Positions 14,817 through 24,333 are shown, counted from the first letter of the stretch. The stretch: 51,465 nt of DNA from Acidimicrobiales bacterium (GCA_029263175.1 JAJCXZ010000044.1:1-51465); one strand, 5' to 3'. The notes: generated from the sequence alone by a model not told the origin. Numbers and translations are program-made.

Positions 14817-16736
14817 GTGCCAACCACCTCACTGCCCGAAAATCCGTCGCTCGAACACCTCAAAGGCCAAGCCAAACTCGTCCGTGACCTGATCCGGGCG
14901 GCAGACTCCGGCGGACTGTCAATGGTGGACGAGTTCCATCCTCGTCTCGACGCCGCAGATATCGACGATGACCGCCGAGCTGGCTTCAAGACTGCGGACG
15001 CTCAACTGATCGTTGCCCGCATGTACCGGTTCCCGAATTGGAACCGGCTGCGGGAACACGTCGCGGTCGTAACCGAGCACAGTTTCACCCCACACGCCGA
15101 ACGACCTTCCGGCCCGGACCAGCCTGCGTCGTTCGTCAAAGATGCATGCCACGACTACGCAGAAGACGGACCCAGTCCAGCAGACCGGATCGCCGCAGCT
15201 CACCGAATGCTCGACGCCGACCCGGACGTCGCCACCGGTTCGATCGAGGCGCTGGCCACCGTCGGAGACCACCAGGCCCTCGCCACCGAACTCGACATCC
15301 ATTCCGACGTCGTCAACGAGCCATGCGGACCAAACGATTGGCCGCCGCTGCTGTATGCGGTCTACTCCCGAATCTCTACCGACAACGCCGACTGGTCAGC
15401 GATCGAAACCGTCAAGGTGCTGCTAGGTCATGGCGCTGACCCCAACGCCGGGTTCCTCTGGCGTGGCCTCACCCCGCCATTCACCGCCCTCACCGGAGCA
15501 TTCGGAGGGGGCGAAAGCCACCAGGCATGGCACACCGAACGACTCGCGATCGCACGACTGCTCCTCGACGCCGGAGCCGATCCCAACGACGGTCAACTCC
15601 TCTACAACAACGGCATCGGCGGCCAGAACCACGACAACCCCGAATACCTCCAGCTCCTCGTCGAATACGGACTCGGCAAGCAACAGAACGGCCCCTGGTA
15701 CCAGCGCCTCGGCGACCAACTCCGCGACCCCGCCGAACTCCTCTACGACGAACTCGAAGCCGCCGCCAAACGTAACCGCCCAACCATCCTCAGCTACCTC
15801 GCCAACCTCGGCCTCGACCTCAACCGACCCGTCGGACGGTCCCAGTCCACGCCAGCCAGGATCGCCGCCTCCGAAGGTCACGACGACATCCTTGCCATCC
15901 TCGCCGAGCACGGGATCGACACCGACCTCACCCCAACCGAGACAGCGCTCCAACACACACGAACGAATCAAACCAACGAGCTACGGCAGCTTCTCGAGAA
16001 CCAACCCGGCCTACTCCCCCAGCTCCACTACGACCATCCAGGGCTCTGCAAGAACGTCACCGCACAACAGCCGGAGATGCTCGAACTGTTGATCGAACTC
16101 GGCTTCGACATCAACAATCGGACCGCAACCAAGACCGCGCTCCATCACGCCGCCGAAGCCAACGACACCCTACGAGCGCGTCTCCTCATCGAGCACGGAG
16201 CCGACCCCAACCTCGTCGACACCCACATCGGCGCCACACCATGGGGATGGGCCAACCACTTCGGCAACTCCGAAACCGCCACCTACCTCCACCCACTCAC
16301 CCACCACGGCGACCCGCTACCCGAGATCACGATCCGGCTTGCAGAAACGGTCGTCACACTCGCAACCCCAGACCTGATCGAGCACCACCTCGACCGCATC
16401 CACCAAACCGCCATCACACCCGTGCTCGTGCGCCTCGAAGCCAACCGCGCAAGCCTCAGCATCGGGCTCGGTCGTAACGATCTTTCAGTCGCGCTCTATC
16501 TCGACACTGACAACAAACCATGGCACGCCACCGGCGACGCCCGCCTCGATGTCGACGGCACGATCAGCTTCACCAGCCCCGACCGCCAACACGACTACGA
16601 GTTCAACCCTGAAGCCGTCATCAGCCTCGAATCGGCCCGAGCGACAGCACGAGCATTCGTACTCCAGCCCGCAACACAGCCAACAACCGTCACCTGGATG
16701 CCAGAAGACAACCCGGAACGAAACGACCGTGGCTGA
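14817..16736 (+). CDS. Ankyrin-repeat protein with Imm1-like C-terminal domain
   Basis: This 639-aa protein starts at GTG 14817 behind GAAAGGGG. After a helical N-terminus (SLPENPSLEHLKGQAKLVRDL) it has ankyrin-type units: VKVLLGHGADPNAG, ARLLLDAGADPNDG, LLVEYG, ILSYLANLGLDLNRP, ILAILAEHGIDTD, LLIELGFDINNR and ARLLIEHGADPNLV. The last 100 or so residues change character to a beta-rich segment (LSVALYLDTDNKPW ... ESARATARAFVL ... TTVTWMPED), resembling the Imm1 immunity-protein fold. Ankyrin scaffolds mediate protein binding, and Imm1 proteins neutralise contact-dependent or polymorphic toxins. The Imm1 match is from memory of the pattern and needs a profile search. Confidence 0.75.
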   Translation: MPTTSLPENPSLEHLKGQAKLVRDLIRAADSGGLSMVDEFHPRLDAADIDDDRRAGFKTADAQLIVARMYRFPNWNRLREHVAVVTEHSFTPHAERPSGPDQPASFVKDACHDYAEDGPSPADRIAAAHRMLDADPDVATGSIEALATVGDHQALATELDIHSDVVNEPCGPNDWPPLLYAVYSRISTDNADWSAIETVKVLLGHGADPNAGFLWRGLTPPFTALTGAFGGGESHQAWHTERLAIARLLLDAGADPNDGQLLYNNGIGGQNHDNPEYLQLLVEYGLGKQQNGPWYQRLGDQLRDPAELLYDELEAAAKRNRPTILSYLANLGLDLNRPVGRSQSTPARIAASEGHDDILAILAEHGIDTDLTPTETALQHTRTNQTNELRQLLENQPGLLPQLHYDHPGLCKNVTAQQPEMLELLIELGFDINNRTATKTALHHAAEANDTLRARLLIEHGADPNLVDTHIGATPWGWANHFGNSETATYLHPLTHHGDPLPEITIRLAETVVTLATPDLIEHHLDRIHQTAITPVLVRLEANRASLSIGLGRNDLSVALYLDTDNKPWHATGDARLDVDGTISFTSPDRQHDYEFNPEAVISLESARATARAFVLQPATQPTTVTWMPEDNPERNDRG

Positions 16737-16760
16737 GTTCGAACGAATCAAGCACGTGTT

Positions 16761-16817
16761 CGAGTGTTGAGAGGAGGCACCTGAACTCACCTTCCCCAAC
16801 GCGCATCTGGCGTCGTC
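16761..16817. repeat. Degraded att-like core plus right arm, copy 3
   Basis: The block starting CGAGTGTTGAGAGGAGGC aligns to the start of the 346-516 and 6374-6544 repeats and ends with the same GCATCTGGCGTCGTC word. The tRNA-like core is eroded. It directly precedes a short gene fragment. Confidence 0.4.
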
Positions 16818-16964
16818 TACCTCGACGCCCACAAGTGGGCCGAACAACGAGACGTACCCACTCTCCTCATCCGAACCAGCTCGTCGGTCGGACTCACCAA
16901 AGAGCACGTCGCCCAGCTGCAAACCTTCGCCGAGCATTGCCGCTCAGCCCACCGAAACCCTTGA
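16812..16964 (+). pseudogene. Gene fragment, about 50 codons
   Basis: An open stretch reads VVYLDAHKWAEQRD...LIRTSSSVGLTKEHVAQLQTFAEHC and stops at TGA 16962-16964. Codon use is clean, but there is no start or upstream part: it begins inside the att-like repeat. It looks like the 3' end of a gene left at an integration or deletion junction. Family not recognised. Confidence 0.4.
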
Positions 16965-16980
16965 TTTTAGAGGGTTCTCG

Positions 16981-17031
16981 GCCCCTGCTGGCCAGTCGCC
17001 ATTTGCAGAAGCATTAGCAAACGACACCCCT
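16981..17031. repeat. Fragment of the right end of the att-like repeat
   Basis: The words GCATTAGCAAAC and CGACACCCCT match the last 25 bases of the 171-bp repeats. Together with 16761-16817 this looks like copy 3 split by the gene fragment between them. Confidence 0.35.
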
Positions 17032-17130
17032 ACCCCCCGAGAACCCACTGTTTCCGGGGAATTCGGGTCCCGGAGAAAAGGAGGGTGAAATGCAGTCACC
17101 CGTCCGACACCCCGAAATTCTTCACGGCTT

Positions 17131-17214
17131 CTAGAGCCCTGGAGCGGTAAACAGCGCCCTCTGGCGGTATCTAGCGTCGTCCAGCGACCCAAACGTGTCG
17201 GAGGGGCGACACAT
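17131..17214. repeat. att-like left arm plus tRNA-like core
   Basis: Here the arm-type words (GAGCGGTAAACAGCG, CTGGCGGTATCTAGCGTCGTCCAGCG) come before, not after, the core GTGTCGGAGGGGCGAC at 17195-17210. That is the opposite arrangement to 346-516 and 6374-6544, as expected for the other type of att junction. Confidence 0.4.
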
Positions 17215-17357
17215 ACCCCAAGTACATACATCCCCTGGACCGGCTCGTACGCCGCCGCATGACGCGAAATACCTGGTCAGAGGCCCACGACCGAGTCTCC
17301 GGTACCCACAGGCACGACACAGTTTCCGAGCCCGACAAGGCTGGGAGTCGCCGAGAA
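17215..17357. other. Intergenic, no gene seen
   Basis: No supported gene. The first bases (ACATACCCCAAGTACATAC) weakly resemble 1131-1160 near the left island, possibly another junction remnant. Confidence 0.3.
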
Positions 17358-18161
17358 TTAACCGGGCACGTGACCCCGAACCGCCCAGGCGCTCGCCGTG
17401 AACGATCGCGGACCATCGGCCATTCCGCTCAGAAACGCCCGCCGAACGGCCTCGCTGAGCGTGGCGCGAACCGCATCGTCGAGCGTGGAAACGAACGCGG
17501 CGTACGGCCCGTCACCGCCGACATATGGCGCCCAGTAGTCATCGAAGGACTCAAAGTCCATCCGAATGGTCACCGTTGACTCGCCCACACCAACAAACCC
17601 TGCTTCTCGCCAGACGCGTGCCAGCTGTCCGGGTTGCGTCAGCGGCCGAGCAAAGATGCGGTGGCGGAACACCTCTCCCCCTGGCGCGACCGCGGCCGCC
17701 GTGTCGCAGAACAGGCGGTTCACCATGACACCGCCGCCGGCATCCCAGACCGTCGCCGCCACAACTCCTCCCGGGCGGGTCACCCGTCGCAACTCACTGA
17801 TCGCCACGGCGGGCTCGGGAACGAAGTGCAGAACCAACTGCGAAAGGCTCCGATCAAAGACGCCATCAGGGAACGGCAACGCAGCGCCGTCCCCAACAAG
17901 GAACCGGTGATGGCCAACGTTGTTTCTGGCAGCGAATTCAACGTAGGCCTGAGAGAAGTCGAGGCCGAACACTGATCCGTCTCGGTCCCGCCGGGCAATC
18001 TCGGCCGTCAAGCTTCCGGTTCCGCAACCCATGTCCAGAACACGTTCGCCGCTGCCAACGCCGGCAAAATCGATGAACGGCGACGCTAGCCGCTGACTCC
18101 AACGGCCCATCTGGAGTTCGTAGCCCGCGCCGTCGCGAGCGACGAAGTTGGATCCGTTCAC
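17358..18161 (-). CDS. Class I SAM-dependent methyltransferase
   Basis: This 267-aa protein has motif I in VLDMGCGTGSLTAEIA, motif II FGLDFSQAYVEFA, an acidic VGDGAALPFPDGVFDRSLSQLVLHF motif (post-II/III) and RRVTRPGGVVAATVWD. It belongs to the Methyltransf_11/UbiE-like group. The start is GTG 18161 with no evident Shine-Dalgarno. Substrate unknown. It is followed upstream by a cupin gene on the same strand with 46 bp between, so they may share a transcript. Confidence 0.9.
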   Translation of the reverse strand: MNGSNFVARDGAGYELQMGRWSQRLASPFIDFAGVGSGERVLDMGCGTGSLTAEIARRDRDGSVFGLDFSQAYVEFAARNNVGHHRFLVGDGAALPFPDGVFDRSLSQLVLHFVPEPAVAISELRRVTRPGGVVAATVWDAGGGVMVNRLFCDTAAAVAPGGEVFRHRIFARPLTQPGQLARVWREAGFVGVGESTVTIRMDFESFDDYWAPYVGGDGPYAAFVSTLDDAVRATLSEAVRRAFLSGMADGPRSFTASAWAVRGHVPG

Positions 18162-18207
18162 GAGTAATTGTCACGCTCGGCGAACACCAGGTGCGTCAGC
18201 GACGGAT

Positions 18208-18585
18208 TCACCGGTCGCGATCCCAATCGATGTTCTTCTTCGACGTATCGAAATGAGGGGCAAACACCGACAGAGCCGCGAAACTCTGACCCTCCTCGAG
18301 CTCGGGACCATGGATCGTCGCCCGCGGAATGAACACCAGATCACCCGGTTTCACCTGCTCGACCTCATTACCAACCCGGAACGCGACATCGCCCTCCACG
18401 ATCACCAACAGCTCGTCATGCTCGGCCTGCGTGTGCAACGAATTCTCGCTGCCAGAAACCACCGCTACATTCGCCGTCAAATGCGTGCCATCGACAACAA
18501 AGGTCCGCTTGATCGGATCATCACGCGTCGACGGATCCGCCTCCAACGACTCAACAATCTTCGCCAAGTTCTGAAACGCTGACAT
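18208..18585 (-). CDS. Cupin-domain protein
   Basis: This 125-aa single-domain beta-barrel carries the first cupin motif (LHTQAEHDELLVIVEGDVAFRVG) and the second (PGDLVFIPRATIHGPE), with candidate metal-binding His/Glu in each. The ATG at 18585 is preferred over the GTG two codons upstream because GGAGGTG sits about 7 nt ahead. Small cupins act as sugar or small-molecule isomerases, dioxygenases or binding proteins; the role here is open. Confidence 0.85.
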   Translation of the reverse strand: MSAFQNLAKIVESLEADPSTRDDPIKRTFVVDGTHLTANVAVVSGSENSLHTQAEHDELLVIVEGDVAFRVGNEVEQVKPGDLVFIPRATIHGPELEEGQSFAALSVFAPHFDTSKKNIDWDRDR

Positions 18586-18696
18586 GATCACACCTCCGGG
18601 CCACTCCTAGCATCCACCAATCCTGTCCCACTCAGCCCAGACTGTCGACCACAACCCCATCAACCGATCCCCTCGCAGCGAACAGGGCCGGGACAA

Positions 18697-20121
18697 ATGA
18701 AGTTGGTCTCAATGCTCGATCTGGACGGTGCCGACAAGTGCAGGGACGGGAAAGGCCACAGAACCGTCGGGCGCGATGAACGACGCTTCTCCACGCTGCT
18801 GATCTCAGCGGTACCGGCCGTCCGCGACTTCGGAGTCCTGCTCGCCATCGGGGTCGTTGTGCTATCCCTGGCGGGGCTGTTCATCCTCAACGCAACCCTG
18901 TACCGGTTCGCTCGACACCAACCCAAGGAACTGGCGGAACCCAACCCCGGACCGGCGCTGGGCCAACGACGGCTTCGATTCGACCACATCATGCCAACTA
19001 TCGTCCGCAGCGCTCGCCGCCACCCGATATGGATCGTTGTTCCCGCAGTCCTGCTCGCCGCCGGCGGATTCGTTGCCGATACAAGCCTCAATGTACAGAC
19101 CGACATCGAAGAGCTGATCCCGGCCGACACGCCCGGCGTTATCCCCCTCCAAGATGCCCGCCGCGTAGTCGGCGCCACAGTCGAGCTGCCTTTCCTTGTC
19201 GCCGCCGCCGACGTCACCCAACCCGAAATCACCCAGTGGATAGCAGAATTTCAGCATGAGGCCCTTGCTGGTCACCCCGAGCTTCTGGGGGTCGACAGCG
19301 TCGCGACCGTCCTCGAGCTGGAGCCCGGCGACCCCGCGCCTACGTCCCAGACCGTCGCCAACACGTTGCGACAGATGCCAGCCGACATCCGCAGCGGTCT
19401 CATCACCAACGACCAGCAATCCGCGGCGATCGTCTTCGCGGTCGACGACATAACCGTCGCCGAACTCAACGATCTCATCGACGACCTCGTAGCCGAAGCC
19501 GAACCACCCGCACAGGTAACTGTCACCCCAGGAGGAACCTGGACACTCACAGCCCGGTCAGTCAGCGCCACAACCGAACACCGAGGACTGATCCTGGCAG
19601 CCGGCATCGGCGCCGTCTTCATCGGGCTCCTCGCCATCTACCGCAACTGGCGGCGTACCCTCACCGCTGTAGCACCGATCGTCCTCGTCATCGGATGGTC
19701 CTCGGCACTCATGTGGCTCCTTGACTTCGAACTCAACCCACTCACCGCTGTGCTCGGTGTTCTCATCATCGGAATCGGTACCGAGTACACCGTGCTTCTT
19801 CTCGAGCGTTACTGGGAAGAACGCGGCCGCGGCGCCGACCCCGACGCAGCCATCGTCGAAGCCGCAGCAAGAATCGGACGCGCCATCACCGTCTCAGGAG
19901 CGACCACAGCCGCCGGATTCGGAGCACTAATCGCTTCCTCATTCCCAGCACTCCGCGACTTCGGAATCCTCACAGTCGCCAACGTCATCGCCGCCCTCAT
20001 CGCCACACTCATCATCGTCCCCGCCCTCCTCCACTGGCTAGATCCGCCCACCCGGTCCAAACCCGACCCCCGCCGAACCATGGCGCCGGCAGAGCCCGAG
20101 ACCGCGACCTTCGGGTTATGA
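18697..20121 (+). pseudogene. 5'-truncated MMPL/RND-family transporter
   Basis: MMPL proteins are normally 700-950 aa with two matching halves. This frame of 474 codons starts abruptly in the end of the first half (LLISAVPAVRDFGVLLAIGV...) and keeps the whole second half: a large periplasmic domain, then helices with LNPLTAVLGVLIIGIGTEYTVLLLERYWEE and ATTAAGFGALIASSFPALRDFGILTV. The first 25-30 codons before that match nothing in the family, so the true 5' end is lost. Its last codons and stop lie inside the tRNA-like att site 20104-20125, so the 3' end may also be altered by integration. Confidence 0.8.
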
Positions 20122-20125
20122 GCCC
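20104..20125 (-). repeat. Initiator-tRNA anticodon-arm sequence (att core copy)
   Basis: The minus strand reads GGGCTCATAACCC followed by GAAGGTCGC: the anticodon stem-loop (CAU) and variable loop of an initiator tRNA. All 22 bases recur exactly at 36185-36206. No other tRNA part is present here, so this is an attachment-site core, not a tRNA gene. Confidence 0.65.
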
Positions 20126-20265
20126 TTTGAGACTATTCTCGGCCCACCCCGGTCGACCTGCGAGTTCAGCCGTTTCCCCAGCGTAGAGGCACTTTCTCGT
20201 ACCGTCAGTCCTCGCAGCTGTTGTGCCCAACTAGGCACCCACGGATCACCCAACTACGCCATACG

Positions 20266-21330
20266 TCATCGGAAGCCCTGCTCGACAACTTCACCGCACC
20301 GAACACAGTGCTCAGAGCCGTCGTGGAACAGGACGCGGTCACGTAGCAGATGGGGGCACCAGATACGAGATCGGCGACGGTTGGTGTGGGTAGGTGACGG
20401 AGCGATTCCAGTGGGTGGAGGAGCTGCGGCGTCGGTGTCCTGCCTGTCTTCCAGCGTCCTGTGGCCGAGATCAAGATCGGCGTCTGAGTCGGAGTCGGAG
20501 CGAGAGTGCGTGAGCGGGGCGAGCGGTTCGGCCAAGGTTTCCTCCTGTCCGCGTTCGTCCGGCGACTGGAGGCCTCCGGTTGGATGACGGCCGAGCCAAC
20601 TCCTTGACTCGCCGGCCCACGCTCGCTGGGCTGAAGGGGGGCTGCGCTGCGCTGCCCAGCGTTTCACGGCCCGTCTTGTCACCCGCCTGATTGTTCGCAT
20701 GGTCCGTCGGCTCGATGGGCCCTCGAGGTGCACCCATAGTTCCACGGATTCATCGCGACATCTGTGGGTGAGCGGACGTAGCAACACCTGGGCCCGGATG
20801 ACTGCGCCGTCGATGTCAGCGGTTACCGTCTCACAGCCGGCGCTGGGCCATGTCCGGGACAGGATCGTCAGATTCAATGCCCGAGCGCGACCCAGCGCGG
20901 CGATCTGAACGTCCCCCGTCGTTGTGCTGGAAAGCGTTGGGCACCAGGTCGCCAAACCATCGGCGGTGCGGAACTCAGCTGACACCACGCGCCAGTCTCC
21001 AATGCGGACGGCACTTTCATCCCAGCTGCGGATATGGCCACGCGGCGGGCGGCGCGAGCGTTGGGATGAATCGAGCAACCACTTTGCGTTGGCCTCGGCG
21101 CGCTCCGCGTCGCCACAGCTCACTGCCTGTGCAAACGCGCGCACGGTACGGCGGCGAAACCGCCAGCGCAATTGGCCGTGCAACCGCGGCCAGCCGCCTG
21201 CCGTCACGTGACGGATCGCGACCGCAATCAACACGACGGCCGTGAGCGCCCCTAGCAAGAGAGCACCCACGAATATGGCTTCTTCGAGCGCGGGTCCGAA
21301 ACGGAGTCGCGGCCACGGCTGGGAGGACAT
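20266..21330 (-). CDS. Membrane-anchored hypothetical protein with C-terminal Cys motif
   Basis: This 354-aa protein has one N-terminal transmembrane helix (AIFVGALLLGALTAVVLIAVAI, residues about 19-40), a basic juxtamembrane region, a central folded domain (residues 95-225), a long low-complexity Ser/Asp/Pro linker and a C-terminal tail with CPHLL...HCVRCGE that could form a zinc ribbon. The family is not recognised. It lies just inside the att core at 20104-20125 and may be the first gene of the 20.1-36.2 kb island. Confidence 0.6.
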   Translation of the reverse strand: MSSQPWPRLRFGPALEEAIFVGALLLGALTAVVLIAVAIRHVTAGGWPRLHGQLRWRFRRRTVRAFAQAVSCGDAERAEANAKWLLDSSQRSRRPPRGHIRSWDESAVRIGDWRVVSAEFRTADGLATWCPTLSSTTTGDVQIAALGRARALNLTILSRTWPSAGCETVTADIDGAVIRAQVLLRPLTHRCRDESVELWVHLEGPSSRRTMRTIRRVTRRAVKRWAAQRSPPSAQRAWAGESRSWLGRHPTGGLQSPDERGQEETLAEPLAPLTHSRSDSDSDADLDLGHRTLEDRQDTDAAAPPPTGIAPSPTHTNRRRSRIWCPHLLRDRVLFHDGSEHCVRCGEVVEQGFR

Positions 21331-21434
21331 GTCAGCTCACAGATCTCCGCTCTTTTGGTCGGACGGTGCGGCGGGCGCTCGGCGACTGAGCCGTAGCCGG
21401 GGAGGTGGCCGGTTCGGCGCTCTCGCCATCGGTG

Positions 21435-22013
21435 TCATTTCGTGTTGGCATTGAGGAACCCGTCGACGATGCTGGTGACGAACTCGCTGTCGGGGGTAGT
21501 TGTTGCGAACAGGAAGCGGTGAACGATAGGTCCAACAAGCATGTCGATCGCGTCATCGATATCGAGTTGACGAGAGATGGAGGCGTCGGTCCGGGCTCTG
21601 GCCAGGATCGCTCGCAGAACGCTGGTTCCTTCGATGTGAACGGTTTCGTTGAGCTGCGCCCACTCGGGATCGGTTCTTGCCATGTGGATCATGGCGGCCA
21701 CCATGTGCCCTAGCCCGGTCGTGGTGATTGCCTTGACGAACGCGCCTAGCTCCGAGAGGAGGTCGTCTCGCATGATTCCCGATGGCGTAATGTGGGTGAG
21801 GCGGGTCTGTTCGGAGATGGCCTCTCGGAGGAGATCGAGTCGGTTGGGCCATTGGCGATACAGCGTCGAGCGGGCATAGCCACTGTGTTCGGCAACGGTC
21901 CCAACTGTGACATGCTCCCAGCCACGGGCGACTAAGAGTTCTCGGGCCGAGGCCAGTACTGCCTCGCGGGTGCGTACTACACGGGGGTCTTGCGCACAGT
22001 CGATCTGTTCCAT
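21435..22013 (-). CDS. TetR-family transcriptional regulator
   Basis: This 192-aa protein starts at ATG 22013. It has the TetR HTH (RTREAVLASARELLVARGWEHVTVGTVAEHSGYARSTLYRQWPNRLDLL, residues about 13-60) and a C-terminal ligand domain with a TetR_C pattern (DDAIDMLVGPIVHRFLF). The frame is open further upstream but homology starts here. It is divergent from the universal stress/MFS pair with 144 bp between starts. That gap holds two direct GACAACT words (22038-22067) and a GTATAC palindrome that could be its operator. It probably represses the MFS exporter operon. Confidence 0.92.
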   Translation of the reverse strand: MEQIDCAQDPRVVRTREAVLASARELLVARGWEHVTVGTVAEHSGYARSTLYRQWPNRLDLLREAISEQTRLTHITPSGIMRDDLLSELGAFVKAITTTGLGHMVAAMIHMARTDPEWAQLNETVHIEGTSVLRAILARARTDASISRQLDIDDAIDMLVGPIVHRFLFATTTPDSEFVTSIVDGFLNANTK

Positions 22014-22157
22014 GTGAGCCACGCTAGCCAGAGCCGCTGACAACTTGAAGTCTAGACAACTGGGTGTGGTATACACAACACTTTGTCGTATAGTCCTATC
22101 TCGCACGTCGTCTTGGCTCACACGTTGCCGGGCGGGATTGAACCAGAGGAGAAACCA

Positions 22158-22640
22158 TTGCCGAATCGAACCGAAGGGGCTGCCATCCACGGAACACCTC
22201 GGCTCACGACGTTCGTGGTGGGTGTTGACGCCTCACCGGAGTCGCTGTACTCGCTCGATCTCGCAGCCGCGCTGGGAGGTCCCCAGGACACCAGGCTCGT
22301 GGTCGTCCATGTGAGAACCCATCCCAGCTCGCTGGGGTTCACACCGATGGCAGCGGCTGAGTATGACCAGTCGGTCCGCGAGGTCGATGACTTTGTGAAG
22401 GCAGAGGTATCCAAACGGCTCGGTGAGTATTCGGGTGAGTCGAGTGTGGTGACACGCGACGGCCATGTCGGTCACGAGCTGCTTGGAGTGGCCGATGATG
22501 TTGACGCTGATCTGGTGATCCTCGGTCACCGCAGCCATGGCCCGATCCGCGACGCGATCTTGGGATCGGTGGCGGCCAACACGGTGCATCACAGTCGCCG
22601 ATCTGTTCTGGTCGCCATCCCACCCCGCGTCGAAGCCTGA
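22158..22640 (+). CDS. Universal stress protein (UspA family)
   Basis: This 160-aa protein is read from TTG 22158, chosen because AGAGGAG lies about 7 nt upstream; the longer frame from 22083 has no RBS. It has the Usp fold: FVVGVDASPESLYSLDLAAALG at the start and the ATP-binding GHRSHGPIRDAILGSVAANTVHHSRRSVLV pattern (G-2x-G-9x-G-(S/T)) at the end. It is co-directional with the MFS gene 31 bp downstream and divergent from TetR. Confidence 0.9.
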   Translation: MPNRTEGAAIHGTPRLTTFVVGVDASPESLYSLDLAAALGGPQDTRLVVVHVRTHPSSLGFTPMAAAEYDQSVREVDDFVKAEVSKRLGEYSGESSVVTRDGHVGHELLGVADDVDADLVILGHRSHGPIRDAILGSVAANTVHHSRRSVLVAIPPRVEA

Positions 22641-22671
22641 ACCCCGCACCCCACGAACAATAAGGATCGTT

Positions 22672-24249
22672 GTGACAGACCCCCGCGCCCCTGAACCTGA
22701 GGCCCCTCCGGCGGGCGAAGACGACCTGCAGCTCCCGACCGGTGTGGTTGATGATCCCCGCCGACGTATGTTGATCCTGGCCGCGATGTGCTCGGCTTTG
22801 GTCGCCGTTATCGCGTCGGTCTCGGGGCTGAACGTCGCGTTGCAAGCTCTCGCCGCGGACCTCGAGGCCACACAGAATCAACTGCTGTGGATCGTCAACG
22901 GCTACACACTCACTCTTGCCGCGCTGTTGATGCCTATCGGCGCGATAGGTGATCGGTGGGGCCGCAAGATCGTGCTCGTCGCCGGACTCACCGTGTTCAT
23001 GGCCGCGAACGCCGCGTCGGCATTCGTCAACAGCCCAGAGGCTCTGATCGCGTTGCGGGTGCTGGCCGGAGCCGGCGCGGCGATGATCATGCCGGTCACA
23101 TTGTCGGTCATCACAACCAGCTTTCCGGCGTCTGAGCGAGCGCGCGCCATCGGCATCTGGGCCGGGTTCGCCGGCACTGGCGGCATCCTCGGCCTTTTCG
23201 CATCAGCCGCGATCATCGACAACACCACCTGGCCCTGGATCTTCACCGTTCCCCTCGCGCTGGCCGGCGCATCGTTCGCGCTCACGTTGGCGTATGTACC
23301 CCGCTCACGTGAAGCCGCGGCCGGACGTTTCGACATACTCGGATCAGTGACCTCCGCCCTCGCGATCGGCGGGCTCGTGCTCGGTATCCAGGAAGGACCC
23401 GAGCGAGGCTGGACCGACCCGCTCACCATGAGCGGTCTCATCGTCGGCGTCGTCGCGCTGGTCCTTTTCGTGGTGATCGAACTCAAACAGGATCACCCCC
23501 TGCTCGACGTCCGGGTGTTTCGCGTCAGGGCCCTTACCACCGGCTCGGTCAACCTCTTCGTCGTATTCGCGCTCATGTTCACGCTCTTCTTGGTGCTGAT
23601 CCAGTTCTTCCAAGCCGCGCTCGGCTACTCAGCTCTTCGCTCCGCCGCTGCGCTGTTGCCGATGGCAGCGATCATGATGCCACTGTCGGCCACCGCGCCA
23701 ACGATCGCTGATCGGCTCGGGTACAACCGGGTCCTCATCCTCGGCATGACTCTGCTCAGCGCCGGGATCGCACTCATCGCCATTCTTGCCGACCTCGACA
23801 CCGGTTACCTGTCGGTCCTGCCAGGGATCATGGTTCTCGGTAGCGGTGTCGGCCTCTCGATGAGCCCGTCCACTACCGCGATCACCAGCGCTCTTCCCGA
23901 CGAAAAGCAGGGCGTCGCGTCCGCGCTCAACGACACCGTACGAGAACTCGGCGGCGCGGTCGGAATCGCGTTGCTCGGCTCAATCCTCAACGCCCAGTAC
24001 CGAACCAGCGTTTCCGACACCACCACCTCGCTACCCCCCGAAGTCGCTGAACGCGTCGAACAAGGCATCGGTGGAGCGCTCGCCACCGCCGCCCAACTCG
24101 GCCCCGACGGTCAAGCCCTACTTGACAGCGCCCGCCTGGCGTTCCTCGATGGCCTCGAATCGGCCCTGCTTGTCGGCGCGGTGGTAGCAGCCAGCGCCGC
24201 CGTTTTCACCGCGTTCCAAGCCCGGTCAGCCCGAACAACCCAACAGTGA
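22672..24249 (+). CDS. MFS drug/proton antiporter, DHA2 (14-helix) family
   Basis: This 525-aa transporter starts at GTG 22672 with AAGGAT upstream. It has 14 predicted membrane helices, motif A in PIGAIGDRWGRKIVLV, motif C-like GFAGTGGILGLFAS, and a DHA2-type tail with DEKQGVASALNDTVRELGGAVGIALLGS. It would export a hydrophobic compound with proton exchange. It lies in an operon with the Usp gene, probably under the divergent TetR. Confidence 0.92.
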   Translation: MTDPRAPEPEAPPAGEDDLQLPTGVVDDPRRRMLILAAMCSALVAVIASVSGLNVALQALAADLEATQNQLLWIVNGYTLTLAALLMPIGAIGDRWGRKIVLVAGLTVFMAANAASAFVNSPEALIALRVLAGAGAAMIMPVTLSVITTSFPASERARAIGIWAGFAGTGGILGLFASAAIIDNTTWPWIFTVPLALAGASFALTLAYVPRSREAAAGRFDILGSVTSALAIGGLVLGIQEGPERGWTDPLTMSGLIVGVVALVLFVVIELKQDHPLLDVRVFRVRALTTGSVNLFVVFALMFTLFLVLIQFFQAALGYSALRSAAALLPMAAIMMPLSATAPTIADRLGYNRVLILGMTLLSAGIALIAILADLDTGYLSVLPGIMVLGSGVGLSMSPSTTAITSALPDEKQGVASALNDTVRELGGAVGIALLGSILNAQYRTSVSDTTTSLPPEVAERVEQGIGGALATAAQLGPDGQALLDSARLAFLDGLESALLVGAVVAASAAVFTAFQARSARTTQQ

Positions 24250-24333
24250 GGCAGCTCCGCTTCGAAACCCAAAGGCACCGGACTCAGCGCCAACAATCGA
24301 AGTTCGATCGAGTCCGTCGCGCGCTAGGGATTC

